A model generated the notes under the pieces. It did not search any database, was not told the origin of the DNA, and saw only the letters and a program-made list of their open reading frames with translations. This document shows positions 50,157 through 58,796 of a stretch of 64,000 nucleotides of DNA, piece after piece. Each line of letters starts with the position of its first letter. The stretch's first letter is position 1. Source of the DNA: CBDDCQ01 sp965226285 (lineage in GTDB: Bacteria > Bacteroidota > Bacteroidia > Flavobacteriales > Ichthyobacteriaceae); assembly GCA_965226285.1 (NCBI GenBank), contig CBDDCQ010000006.1, forward strand, positions 682,001 to 746,000, written 5' to 3'. The position numbers and the translations under genes were made by a program.

Positions 50157-51404
50157 ATGGAATTAAAAAGAGTTGTAGTGACAGGTTTAGGTTCATTGAC
50201 TCCCATTGGGAATACTGTGGACGAGTTTTGGCATGGATTGATTAGTGGTACTAGTGGTGCTGTTCCTATTACTTACTTTGATATTTCAAAATTTAAGACC
50301 AAGTTTGCATGTGAGTTGAAAAACTTTAATGTAACTGATCATATGGAGAGGAAAGAAGCTAGGAAATTGGATAAATTTGCCCAATACGCTATGGTTTCTA
50401 CCCATGAAGCTATACTTGACTCTAAAATTGATTTAAATACTATAAATAAAGATAGAGTAGGAGTAATTTGGGGATCTGGAATAGGAGGAATTGAAACATT
50501 TGAAGAGAATTGTTATAGTTTTTTCTCTGGGGATGGAACTCCTAGATTCAATCCTTTTTTTATACCTAAAATGATTGTAGATATTGCAGCAGGATGTATT
50601 TCTATGAAATATGGTTTTGCAGGCCCTAATTATGCTACGGTATCTGCTTGTGCATCATCTACTCACGCTATTATAGATTCTCTTAATACTATTAGATTAG
50701 GAAAAGCTGATATGATAGTTACAGGAGGTTCGGAAGCTCCTATTACAAAAGCAGGGATAGGAGGGTTTAATGCTTTGCATGCTCTCTCTGTAAGGAATCA
50801 AGAGCCTACTAAAGCCTCTAGACCTTTTGATAAGGATAGAGATGGCTTTGTAATGGGAGAGGGTTCTGGAACCATTATATTGGAAGAATATCATCATGCT
50901 GTAAAAAGAGGTGCTACTATATATGCTGAATTTAAAGGGGGTGGAATGTCTGGAGATGCTTATCACCTTACAGCTCCTCATCCAGAGGGAAAAGGTGCTA
51001 TTAATGTGATGAAAAACTGTTTAGATGATGCAAATATATTACCCGAGAATATAGATACTATTAATCTACATGGTACATCTACTCCTTTAGGCGATATTGC
51101 AGAACTCAAAGCAGTAAAAGAGGTATTCAAAGACCATACTTATAATATGAATATAAATTCTACTAAATCTATGACTGGGCACTTGCTTGGTGCTACAGGA
51201 GTTATAGAGGCTATATCTTGTATTTTAAGTATTAATAAGGGAATTATTCCACCTACTATTAATCTTGATCAGTTAGATGAACAAATAGATGGTAAACTCA
51301 ATCTTACACCAAACCATGCACAACAAAGAAAAGTGAATATTGCCATGAGTAATACTTTTGGATTTGGAGGGCACAATGCATGTGTAGTGTTCAAAAAGGT
51401 TTAA
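50157..51404 (+). CDS. fabF: 3-oxoacyl-ACP synthase II
   Basis: 415 residues. The catalytic Cys is in SACASSTHAI and the two histidines in NLHGTSTPLGD and SMTGHLLGATG; the end is SNTFGFGGHNA. It elongates fatty acyl-ACP. In relatives rnc follows directly, but here rnc is decayed. Confidence 0.97.
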   Translation: MELKRVVVTGLGSLTPIGNTVDEFWHGLISGTSGAVPITYFDISKFKTKFACELKNFNVTDHMERKEARKLDKFAQYAMVSTHEAILDSKIDLNTINKDRVGVIWGSGIGGIETFEENCYSFFSGDGTPRFNPFFIPKMIVDIAAGCISMKYGFAGPNYATVSACASSTHAIIDSLNTIRLGKADMIVTGGSEAPITKAGIGGFNALHALSVRNQEPTKASRPFDKDRDGFVMGEGSGTIILEEYHHAVKRGATIYAEFKGGGMSGDAYHLTAPHPEGKGAINVMKNCLDDANILPENIDTINLHGTSTPLGDIAELKAVKEVFKDHTYNMNINSTKSMTGHLLGATGVIEAISCILSINKGIIPPTINLDQLDEQIDGKLNLTPNHAQQRKVNIAMSNTFGFGGHNACVVFKKV

Positions 51405-51413
51405 AATATTATT

Positions 51414-51910
51414 ATGTCTTTTTTTAGAAGAATACTAATTCCATTATCTTTATCAAGATAGGGGATTTTACCTTTATATAAATGAATTAGTAGGGTTTGG
51501 GCTGTGTAATATCGTCTTATTTAATAGCAAGTGCCTCTGAAAAATAAGAAGACTGTTTGAGTATGATGCGTTCTAAAATTATTATATAGAATACAGCTGA
51601 ATGAGATAGGGATAAAGGTTATAACTTTGCAAATACATTTATCTATTCATAAATATACCTTGCATAAATTTTAGCCAAATTAGAGGAGAGTATTATAATT
51701 TATAAGAGTGTTCTAATTAGGAATGTAAAAAGAGAAAAGAAAGATTAAATCTGTAACAAATGAAGTCTGTAATGGTAAAAAAATAAATACAAAATTATTT
51801 TATTGTAAACTCGAAGACGATAAGTTTATAGTAGAAGCACTGAGAGTTCAAAAAAAGACAGAAAAAATAGTCTCTAAAAATACAATAGAAAAATTAAAAT
51901 ATAGCAAGCA
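51414..51910 (+). pseudogene. rnc: Decayed ribonuclease III gene
   Basis: At the normal rnc position after fabF, the start MSFFRRILIPLSLS and the later residues YK-ISRV resemble the RNase III N-terminus (MNFIRKIF...FEEISKILGF), interrupted by stops at about 51,462 and onwards. The C-terminal dsRNA-binding part is still readable as KINTKLFYCKLEDDKF, then VQKKTEKIVSKNTIEKL. The catalytic domain (ERLEFLGDAV) is gone. Identification rests on synteny plus these two ends. Confidence 0.6.
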
Positions 51911-52518
51911 AAGTGATTTCTCAAAGAACTATAGCCGAAGTATTAGATGCATGCCATATAGAGGATGTAATTGGTGAATTTGTAGTACTTAAGAAATCCG
52001 GGCAAAATTACAAGGGATTAAGTCCCTTTTCCAATGGAAAAATACCTTTATTTGTAGTTTCTCCTGCTAAACAAATATTCAAAGATTTTAGTACAGGCAA
52101 AGGAGGGAATGTGTTTTCTTTTTTAAAAGATTAAATCTGTAACAAATGAAGTCTGTAATGGTAAAAAAATAAATACAAAATTACTTTATTGTAAACTTGA
52201 AGACGATAGATAAGTTTATAGTAAAAGCAACTGAGAGTTCAAAAAAAAGACAGAAGAAATAGCCTCTAAAAATGCAATAGAAAAATAAAATATAGCAAGC
52301 AAAGTGATTTCTCAAAGAACTATAGCCGAAGTATTAGATGCATGCCATATAGAGGATGTAATTGGTGAGTTTGTAGTAATTAAGAAATCCGGGCAAAATT
52401 ACAAGGGACTAAGTCCCTTTTCCAATGAAAAAACACCTTCATTTGTAGTTTCTCCTGCTAAACAAATATTCAAAGATTTTAGTACAGGCAAAGGAGGGAA
52501 TGTGTTTTCTTTTTTAAT
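51743..52518 (+). repeat. Imperfect tandem duplication of rnc end plus dnaG start
   Basis: About 386-390 bases occur twice in a row (51743-52128 and 52129-52518), beginning GATTAAATCTGTAACAAATG and ending in the dnaG codons for NVFSFL. The copies differ by point changes and small indels (for example GATAAG against GATAGATAAG). The second copy continues into full dnaG. Confidence 0.88.
51913..52134 (+). pseudogene. Duplicated 5' fragment of dnaG
   Basis: 73 residues nearly identical to the start of the downstream primase (ISQRTIAEVLDACHIEDVIG). It ends at the duplication junction after FSFLKD. It has lost conserved codons (NGKIPLF for NEKTPSF), as expected for a non-functional copy. Confidence 0.85.
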
Positions 52519-54250
52519 GGAACATGAGCATTTTAGTTACCCTGAAGCTATACGATATGTAGCAAAGAGATATAATATTACTATAGAAGAAGATAAACAA
52601 ACTCCAGAACAAATTGCTCAAAGAGACGAAAAGGAGAGTTTATTTATTGTAAACCAATTTGCACAAAAGTTCTTTTCGGACATTTTAATTAATACAACGG
52701 AGGGAAAAAATATAGGTTTATCATACTTTAAGGAAAGGAGATTTTCTATGGAGGTTATAGAGAAATTTCAGTTGGGATATTCTCCTAATAAATGGTCAGC
52801 TTTTACAGATGTGGCTTTAGAAAAAGGTTATCAATTATCATATTTAGAAAAGACAGGACTTACCATCGTAAAAGGGGATAAAAAGTTCGACAGATTTAAA
52901 GGCAGAGTAATCTTTCCTATACATAGCTTAGCTGGTAGGATATTGGGCTTTGGAGGTAGAATATTGATTGAAGATAAAAAAGTTGCTAAATACCTTAATT
53001 CTCCAGAAAGTGAAATCTATCATAAAAGTAATATCCTGTATGGTATAAAACAAGCTAAACAGAGTATTGTAAAAGAAGATAATTGTTATTTGGTAGAAGG
53101 ATATACAGATGTAATTTCACTATATATGTCTGGAGTACAAAATGTAGTAGCTTCTTCAGGTACAGCACTCAGCTCTGAGCAGATAAGACTCATTAAAAGA
53201 CTTACCCCAAATATCACCATACTATATGATGGTGATAGAGCTGGAATTAGTGCTTCTTTTAGAGGTATTGATATGATTTTAGAGCAAGGAATGAATGTAA
53301 AAGTAGTGCTTTTTCCAGATGGTGAAGATCCGGACTCCTATGCTTGTAAATGTACTAACGATGAATTGTTAAATTACCTTGAAAATAATTCTACAGATTT
53401 TATTAGGTTTAAGATAAGTATACTCAATCAAAAGACTCAAAATGATCCAATCAAAAGAGCTGAACTGATAAAAGAGATCATAGGCAGTATATCAAAGATA
53501 CCCGACCATATTAAACAAAATACTTATATAAAAGAAAGTTCTGTATTATTAGATGTAAAAGAGGAAATACTATCTAAAGAAATTGCTATCTTAGAGGTAA
53601 AAAAAGAAAAAGAAGAAGTAAAAAGAGCTTATAAACAACCTTTAAAGATATCAGAAAAACAAACTAAGGAAGTTGTAAAAGATGATGCCATTGAGTTAAA
53701 TTTAATTAAACTATTAGTAAGTTTTCCCAATAAAGAGATAGAAGTTTTTGATTTGAGAAAAGAAACTAATGAATTGGGAGAAACTATATTAGTAGAAGAT
53801 ATCTACTTATCTACTGTTGCCCATGAAATTTGTGATAGAATCCGAGAGGATAAACTTACATTTTCTAATCCAATATTTCAGAAAATATTTGAATTAGCTA
53901 TTGAAAAATTAAATGTAACAAAAGAACCTATAGAGAGTTGTTACTTTTCTCAGAATCAAGATATTGAAATTTCAAAAAAAGTATCTGAAATAGTCTTTGA
54001 AAAACATTATCTACACAACTGGAAGAGTAAAAATATATTTGTGTTAGACATATTTGAAAATCTTTCTACAGAAGTATCTGAAAATATTTTGAGATTTAAG
54101 GTGCAAAAAATAGATATGAAAATAGAAAAAAAGAAAAGTGAAATTAAAAATATGACTGATACAAATAAGAAAAATGAAAATATGGCATATCTAAATACAT
54201 TGATAGAACTTAAAAGAGTGATAAATAATAAACTAAGACGCGTTGTATAG
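52304..54250 (+). CDS. dnaG: DNA primase without zinc ligands
   Basis: 648 residues from a GTG start (52304). The N-terminal zinc-binding domain fold is present but its Cys/His ligands are replaced: LSPFSNEKTPSF where CPFHNEKTPSF is usual, and FKDFSTGKGGN for YKCFGCGKGGN. The TOPRIM catalytic region follows (YLVEGYTDVISLY; TILYDGDRAG) and then a helicase-binding tail. It makes RNA primers for replication. The GTG lies inside the end of the decayed rnc duplicate. Confidence 0.93.
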   Translation: MISQRTIAEVLDACHIEDVIGEFVVIKKSGQNYKGLSPFSNEKTPSFVVSPAKQIFKDFSTGKGGNVFSFLMEHEHFSYPEAIRYVAKRYNITIEEDKQTPEQIAQRDEKESLFIVNQFAQKFFSDILINTTEGKNIGLSYFKERRFSMEVIEKFQLGYSPNKWSAFTDVALEKGYQLSYLEKTGLTIVKGDKKFDRFKGRVIFPIHSLAGRILGFGGRILIEDKKVAKYLNSPESEIYHKSNILYGIKQAKQSIVKEDNCYLVEGYTDVISLYMSGVQNVVASSGTALSSEQIRLIKRLTPNITILYDGDRAGISASFRGIDMILEQGMNVKVVLFPDGEDPDSYACKCTNDELLNYLENNSTDFIRFKISILNQKTQNDPIKRAELIKEIIGSISKIPDHIKQNTYIKESSVLLDVKEEILSKEIAILEVKKEKEEVKRAYKQPLKISEKQTKEVVKDDAIELNLIKLLVSFPNKEIEVFDLRKETNELGETILVEDIYLSTVAHEICDRIREDKLTFSNPIFQKIFELAIEKLNVTKEPIESCYFSQNQDIEISKKVSEIVFEKHYLHNWKSKNIFVLDIFENLSTEVSENILRFKVQKIDMKIEKKKSEIKNMTDTNKKNENMAYLNTLIELKRVINNKLRRVV

Positions 54251-55226
54251 AATAGTAATTTTATTGATATTATCCTCTTATTTTACACATGCTCAAATAG
54301 TATTTTACAATGTAGAAAATCTATTTGATACTAAAAATGATAGTCTTACCTTAGATGGAGAGTTTACAGCTACTGGTAGAAAAAATTGGACAAATTATAA
54401 ACTTTCAAAAAAGATAAAGAATATAGCAAAAACCCTTAAAGCTATTGGTAAATTTAATGCCCCTAAAATCATTGGTCTATGTGAAATAGAAAATAGAAAG
54501 ATACTTGAACGTCTTATTAAGAATCCTGCACTTAAAAAATATAATTATCAAATTATACATAAAGATTCTCCAGATAGAAGAGGTATAGATGTAGCTTTGC
54601 TCTATCAAAAGAAAGAGTTAAAAACATTATATAAACAATGGATACCTATATATTTTAAGGATAAAAGAATCAAAACTAGAGATATTTTGTATGTCAAGGG
54701 TCTTTTATATCAAAAAGATACTGTTCATTTTTTTGTAAATCATTTTCCATCTAGATGGGGAGGTAAGAAAAAAAGTGAACATAAAAGGATAAAAGTAGCT
54801 TCAGTACTTAGATACAAAGTCGATTCTATCGTTAAAAGAGTACCCAATGCTAATATTTTAATTATGGGAGATTTAAATGATGAACCTAATGATAAGAGTA
54901 TTTTAGAAGTATTAAAAGCTCATCCTTTGGATAAATACAATAGATCTTTTTTGGTAAATATGAGTTCTACAATGAAATGGAAAGGAACTTATAAATATAG
55001 AAACTATTGGAGTAAAATAGACCATATTATAGTATCTACAACATTTCTAAAGTTTATAAAAGGCAAAAGAGCATGGATATTTAATCCTAATTTTTTACTT
55101 GAAAAAGATAACAAGTATTTAGGTAAGAAACCCAAACGGACTTTTATAGGTCCAAAATACAATGGTGGATTCAGCGACCATTTACCTATATATATCCAAC
55201 TAAAGTTACATTCCCAGAATAAATAA
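54243..55226 (+). CDS. Secreted endonuclease/exonuclease/phosphatase-family protein
   Basis: 327 residues with a signal peptide (IVILLILSSYFTHA). EEP motifs are VFYNVENLFDT, IIGLCEIEN, RGIDVALLYQ, ILIMGDLNDEPND, WSKIDHIIVS and GFSDHLPI. Probably a Mg2+-dependent nuclease or phosphodiesterase acting outside the cytoplasm. The only usable start is TTG at 54243, overlapping the dnaG stop. It is followed by the head of island 2. Confidence 0.85.
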   Translation: MYRIVILLILSSYFTHAQIVFYNVENLFDTKNDSLTLDGEFTATGRKNWTNYKLSKKIKNIAKTLKAIGKFNAPKIIGLCEIENRKILERLIKNPALKKYNYQIIHKDSPDRRGIDVALLYQKKELKTLYKQWIPIYFKDKRIKTRDILYVKGLLYQKDTVHFFVNHFPSRWGGKKKSEHKRIKVASVLRYKVDSIVKRVPNANILIMGDLNDEPNDKSILEVLKAHPLDKYNRSFLVNMSSTMKWKGTYKYRNYWSKIDHIIVSTTFLKFIKGKRAWIFNPNFLLEKDNKYLGKKPKRTFIGPKYNGGFSDHLPIYIQLKLHSQNK

Positions 55227-55240
55227 TAGTAGAAAAAGGG

Positions 55241-55406
55241 GTAGATTCAACTTACAAGTGCAACATTGTTTAATTTTGATTTTTTTCTACAAATTTATAA
55301 AATAATTGGAAAGGTTTTACATAATTTATTCCCTTTCATTAGGTCTGTTGTTTATCTTGATTTGAATATTTTTCACTAAATGTTGCACTTACTAATTGAA
55401 TTTACA
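55241..55406 (+). mobile_element. IS30-derived MITE, copy 3
   Basis: Full ends GTAGATTCAACTTACAAGTG and CACTTACTAATTGAATTTAC, with the same interior as copy 1. It starts 15 bases after the EEP gene stop and lies 56 bases before the third recombinase copy. Confidence 0.86.
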
Positions 55407-55462
55407 TTTTTTAACAGTATAAGTCATTAAATAAGGTTAGATTTGTATAAAGTCATTTATCT

Positions 55463-55781
55463 ATGAATGTATTACAGACTATTGAAAAGCACATGTTAGA
55501 GCGAAATTACGCTGAAAGTACTATAAAAACTTATTTAAATTTTTTAAAACAATATGCTAAGTTTTGTAATCGCAATAATTTGAACCCTAAAACAGATGTT
55601 AAGGAGTTTATCCAGTATTTAATTCATCGGAGTTATTCTATAAGTGCGCAAAATCAAGCAATTAATTCGATAAAATATTATTGGGAAAATATTTTACATA
55701 AGGATAAGGAATTTATACAAATTGATTGTAAGTAATCAGCACATTACTAAAACGCCTAGTCCTTTAAGTTTTTTAAAATAA
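55463..55781 (+). pseudogene. Integron-like tyrosine recombinase, copy 3 (large internal deletion)
   Basis: The N-terminal domain (88 residues to FIQID) is intact and then joins directly to the last codons (SNQHITKTPSPLSFLK in another frame). The whole catalytic domain, about 520 bases, is missing. One early change, MLERN for MLQRN, separates it from the other copies. It cannot be active. Confidence 0.88.
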
Positions 55782-55784
55782 CAC

Positions 55785-55814
55785 TTGTTTTAAATGTAAC
55801 TTTTATTATATTTG
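55785..55814 (+). promoter_or_regulatory. Cassette promoter (Pc-like), copy 3
   Basis: TTG (55785-55787), a 19-base spacer and TATATTTG (55807-55814), the same arrangement as copy 1. It is kept although the recombinase gene is deleted, so cassette expression may continue. Confidence 0.7.
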
Positions 55815-55877
55815 CACAATCAAACTAAAAAATAAACAAAACAAATAATAAAACATCAAACTATAAGGAATATAAAC

Positions 55878-55904
55878 GGAACTTTGTCTGTTTATACAGT
55901 AGTT
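55878..55904 (+). other. attI-like insertion site, copy 3
   Basis: Identical to copies 1 and 2 up to ACAGTAGTT; then GTACCCC starts cassette F. Confidence 0.85.
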
Positions 55905-55990
55905 GTACCCCATTTGAAAAAAAGACCGTGAATAGAAAATGAACGAGATAAAAAATATTAATTTAATGACTTTAACAAGCATTTGAATAG

Positions 55991-57115
55991 ATGGCTCACG
56001 ATACATTAAAAAATGCCAATAAGGCGAAAAAAGATGAGTTCTATACTCAATTGACAGATATTGAAAAAGAACTAAGACATTACAAAAACCAGTTTAAGAA
56101 CAAAGTTGTTTACTGCAATGCTGACGACCCATTCGAAAGCAATTTCTTCAAATATTTTGCTTCAAACTTTAACCTACTTAGAATTAAGAAACTCATAGCA
56201 ACGAGTTATTCAGGTTCGCCAATTTTGGGTACTCAAATTTCATTATTTGACATACAAGGCGTTAAATCAGAAAAAGAGAAAGAACCAATCAAAGTTGTAA
56301 TTAATGAAGTAAAAGATTACAACAAAGACGGAGCGATTGACATTGCAGATGTTGAGTACTTATTGAAACACGATAAAAACACCGCAAAAAAGTTAAAAGG
56401 TAGCGGTGATTTTAGAAGCAATGAATGTATTGAAATTTTGAAAGAAGCTGATATAGTCGTTAGCAACCCACCATTTTCGTTATTTAGAGAATATGTTTTG
56501 CAATTAGAAGAACACGACAAGAAGTTTTTAATTATTGGAAATACAAACGCAATTACTTACAAAGAATCATTTGCATTAATCAAGGACAACAAAATGAGAA
56601 CAGGCTACACAAATTTCAATGTAGGGATGTTCTTTATAGTTCCTGATGATTGGGAAAAATATCACCACATTGATGAAAGTGGAAAAAAAATTGCAAGGGT
56701 TTCAACTTCTTGTTGGTTTACTAATCTTCAAGTAAAGAAACATACAGAAGATATAATTCTACACAAAACTTATAAAGGAAAGGAAGACCAATATCCTAAA
56801 TACGAAAACTACGATGCAATCGAAATTTCAAAAGTTGCTGACATTCCAATGGATTATGCAGGATTTATGGGCGTTCCAATAACTTTTATCGACAAACATA
56901 ATCCAGAGCAATTTGAAATTATTGGACAGGGTCAAGGCAACCTATACAGGGAATTAACACCAAAAGGACTTAGCCAAGTTTTTGTTGATAAATATTATAA
57001 AACAGGAGGTACTGGCTCGATAAAAGAAGACCACCCAGTATTAGGGTACTATAATAATGAAGGTAAAGCTGTAATTCCTTATATGAGAATCATTATAAAG
57101 AATAAAAGAATATGA
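55991..57115 (+). CDS. EcoRI-family adenine-specific DNA methyltransferase
   Basis: 374 residues. It starts KAKKDEFYTQLTDIEKEL, the characteristic head of this family. The catalytic N6A motif IV is DIVVSNPPFSLFREYV near residue 155; the SAM-side region is near VVYCNADDPFESNFF. It methylates adenine at a specific DNA site. It overlaps the DUF262-HNH gene by 4 bases, so the two form a restriction-modification unit in cassette F. Confidence 0.88.
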   Translation: MAHDTLKNANKAKKDEFYTQLTDIEKELRHYKNQFKNKVVYCNADDPFESNFFKYFASNFNLLRIKKLIATSYSGSPILGTQISLFDIQGVKSEKEKEPIKVVINEVKDYNKDGAIDIADVEYLLKHDKNTAKKLKGSGDFRSNECIEILKEADIVVSNPPFSLFREYVLQLEEHDKKFLIIGNTNAITYKESFALIKDNKMRTGYTNFNVGMFFIVPDDWEKYHHIDESGKKIARVSTSCWFTNLQVKKHTEDIILHKTYKGKEDQYPKYENYDAIEISKVADIPMDYAGFMGVPITFIDKHNPEQFEIIGQGQGNLYRELTPKGLSQVFVDKYYKTGGTGSIKEDHPVLGYYNNEGKAVIPYMRIIIKNKRI

Positions 57116-58188
57116 ACATAGAATTAAAAGAAATCAAGGTTCGTGATTTAACCAAAGGTTACGAAGACAACCAAGAAGATGGTGTAATTGGATATAATGG
57201 CAAATTGGACATTCGACCACCGTACCAACGTGAGTTTATTTATAAGGACAAACAACGTGATGCCGTTATTGATACAGTTACAAAAAAATTCCCGTTAAAT
57301 GTGATGTATTGGGCTGTAAGGAAAGACGGTGAATTTGAAATAATTGACGGACAACAAAGAACAATATCTATTTGCCAATATGTAAACAACGACTACTCAA
57401 TAAATGGTTTAGCATTTCATAATCTACCCAAAGATAAACAAGAAGAAATTTTGGATTATGAACTTATGGTTTACTTCTGTGAAGGTACAGACAGTGAAAA
57501 ATTAGAGTGGTTCAAGACAATCAACATTGCAGGCGAAAAACTAACAGACCAAGAATTAAGAAATGCAGTTTACTCAGGTTCTTGGGTAACAGATGCAAAA
57601 AGATATTTTTCAAAAAATAGCAGACCTAAAATCGGAGATGAATATTTAGGCGGTTCAGCTAATCGACAAGAATATTTAGAAACGGCAATAAAATGGATTT
57701 CTGAGAGTCAGATTGAAGATTATATGTCAAAGAACCAACACGAACCGAATGCAAATGAATTGTGGCTTTATTTTCAAAGTGTGATTAATTGGGTTAAAGC
57801 TGTATTCCCGAAATACCGTAGGGAAATGAAAGGGATTGATTGGGGTTTTCTTTATAACGAGTTTAAAGACCAAAAATATGACTCAGCAAAACTTGAAACG
57901 GAAGTCGCTAAATTAATGGAAGATGAAGATGTTGGGAATAAAAAGGGTATTTATACTTACGTCCTGACAAGAAAAGAGAAATATTTAAACATACGTGCTT
58001 TCAGTCCAAATCAAAGACGAGAAGCCTATGAACGACAAAAAGGAATTTGTCCAGTAAAGAAAAAGCATTACGCAATTGAAGAAATGGAAGCTGACCATAT
58101 TACACCTTGGCATTTAGGTGGCAAAACAACCGCAGAAAACTGTCAAATGTTGAGTAAAGAAGCGAACAGGGAAAAAGGCGGAAAATAA
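57112..58188 (+). CDS. DUF262 (GmrSD-like) nuclease with HNH domain
   Basis: 358 residues. The DUF262 core has RPPYQREFIYKDKQRDAVID and EIIDGQQRTISIC (DGQQR motif of the ParB/Srx-like NTPase). The C-terminal HNH nuclease has MEADHITPWHLGGKTTAENC and a final cysteine/lysine-rich region (CPVKKKHY). GmrSD-type enzymes cut modified DNA; paired with a methylase, this one more likely cuts unmodified sites. Its stop lies 5 bases before attC F. Confidence 0.88.
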   Translation: MNIELKEIKVRDLTKGYEDNQEDGVIGYNGKLDIRPPYQREFIYKDKQRDAVIDTVTKKFPLNVMYWAVRKDGEFEIIDGQQRTISICQYVNNDYSINGLAFHNLPKDKQEEILDYELMVYFCEGTDSEKLEWFKTINIAGEKLTDQELRNAVYSGSWVTDAKRYFSKNSRPKIGDEYLGGSANRQEYLETAIKWISESQIEDYMSKNQHEPNANELWLYFQSVINWVKAVFPKYRREMKGIDWGFLYNEFKDQKYDSAKLETEVAKLMEDEDVGNKKGIYTYVLTRKEKYLNIRAFSPNQRREAYERQKGICPVKKKHYAIEEMEADHITPWHLGGKTTAENCQMLSKEANREKGGK

Positions 58189-58192
58189 AAAC

Positions 58193-58326
58193 GGGGTACA
58201 ACAATGTATATAAAAAATAGGCGAAATAGTAGTAAAAAAAAGCGTTTTAGCTCATGTCAAACTTTGTGCTTAACCGAAAGTTTTGTGCTTCGAAATCGCC
58301 TACTTTTCATATACTAACCGTTAGCA
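58193..58326 (+). other. attC-like site F (end of cassette F)
   Basis: Opens GGGGTACAAC, the exact complement of GTTGTACCCC at 55902. The rest almost matches attC C: AATGTATATAAAAAATAGGCG, the loop AACCGAAAGTT, CGCCTACTTTTCATATAC, AACC-G|TTAGCA. Confidence 0.9.
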
Positions 58327-58351
58327 CCAATCAATACAAAATCAAATAACA

Positions 58352-58729
58352 ATGAAAGTTACAGCCGAAAAAAATGAAAAGGTCGCCAATATGATATTTG
58401 CATCCATTTATCCACTTTACCTGAATAGATTGGAGAAAAATGGTAGAACAAAAGAAGAGCTCAACCAAGTAATTAAATGGTTTACTGGGTTTGATCAAGA
58501 TGCTTTACAAACACTTATTGATGAAAAAGCAACTTTTAGAACATTTTTTCAAAAAGCAAAAATTCATCCAAACGCACACTTGATTAAAGGAGTTGTTTGT
58601 GGTTATCGCATTGAAGAAATAGAGGATGAATTTGAATTGTATAAACAATGCAGGCGTATGGAAAAGCTGATTGATGAATTGGCAAGAGGTCGTAAAATGG
58701 AGAAAATTCTGCGTGAAGAAAAAAAGTAG
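58352..58729 (+). CDS. DUF2200-family protein (cassette G)
   Basis: 125 residues: NMIFASIYPLYLNRLEKNGRTKEEL, VIKWFTGF, FFQKAKIHPNAHLIKGVVCGYRIEEIED, the pattern of DUF2200. The function of the family is unknown. It is the only gene of this small cassette and ends 4 bases before attC G. Confidence 0.8.
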   Translation: MKVTAEKNEKVANMIFASIYPLYLNRLEKNGRTKEELNQVIKWFTGFDQDALQTLIDEKATFRTFFQKAKIHPNAHLIKGVVCGYRIEEIEDEFELYKQCRRMEKLIDELARGRKMEKILREEKK

Positions 58730-58733
58730 AAAC

Positions 58734-58788
58734 TGGTGCTAACAAAACCTAAACTGCATTAAAACGCAGTTTAGCCAAACCGTTACCT
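58734..58788 (+). other. attC-like site G (end of cassette G)
   Basis: Short 55-bp type. It opens TGGTGCTAAC, the exact complement of GTTAGCACCA at 58320. The stem AAACTGCATT / AAAACGCAGTTT forms an almost perfect hairpin. It ends AAACC-G|TTACCT. Confidence 0.86.
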
Positions 58789-58796
58789 ACCATTAG

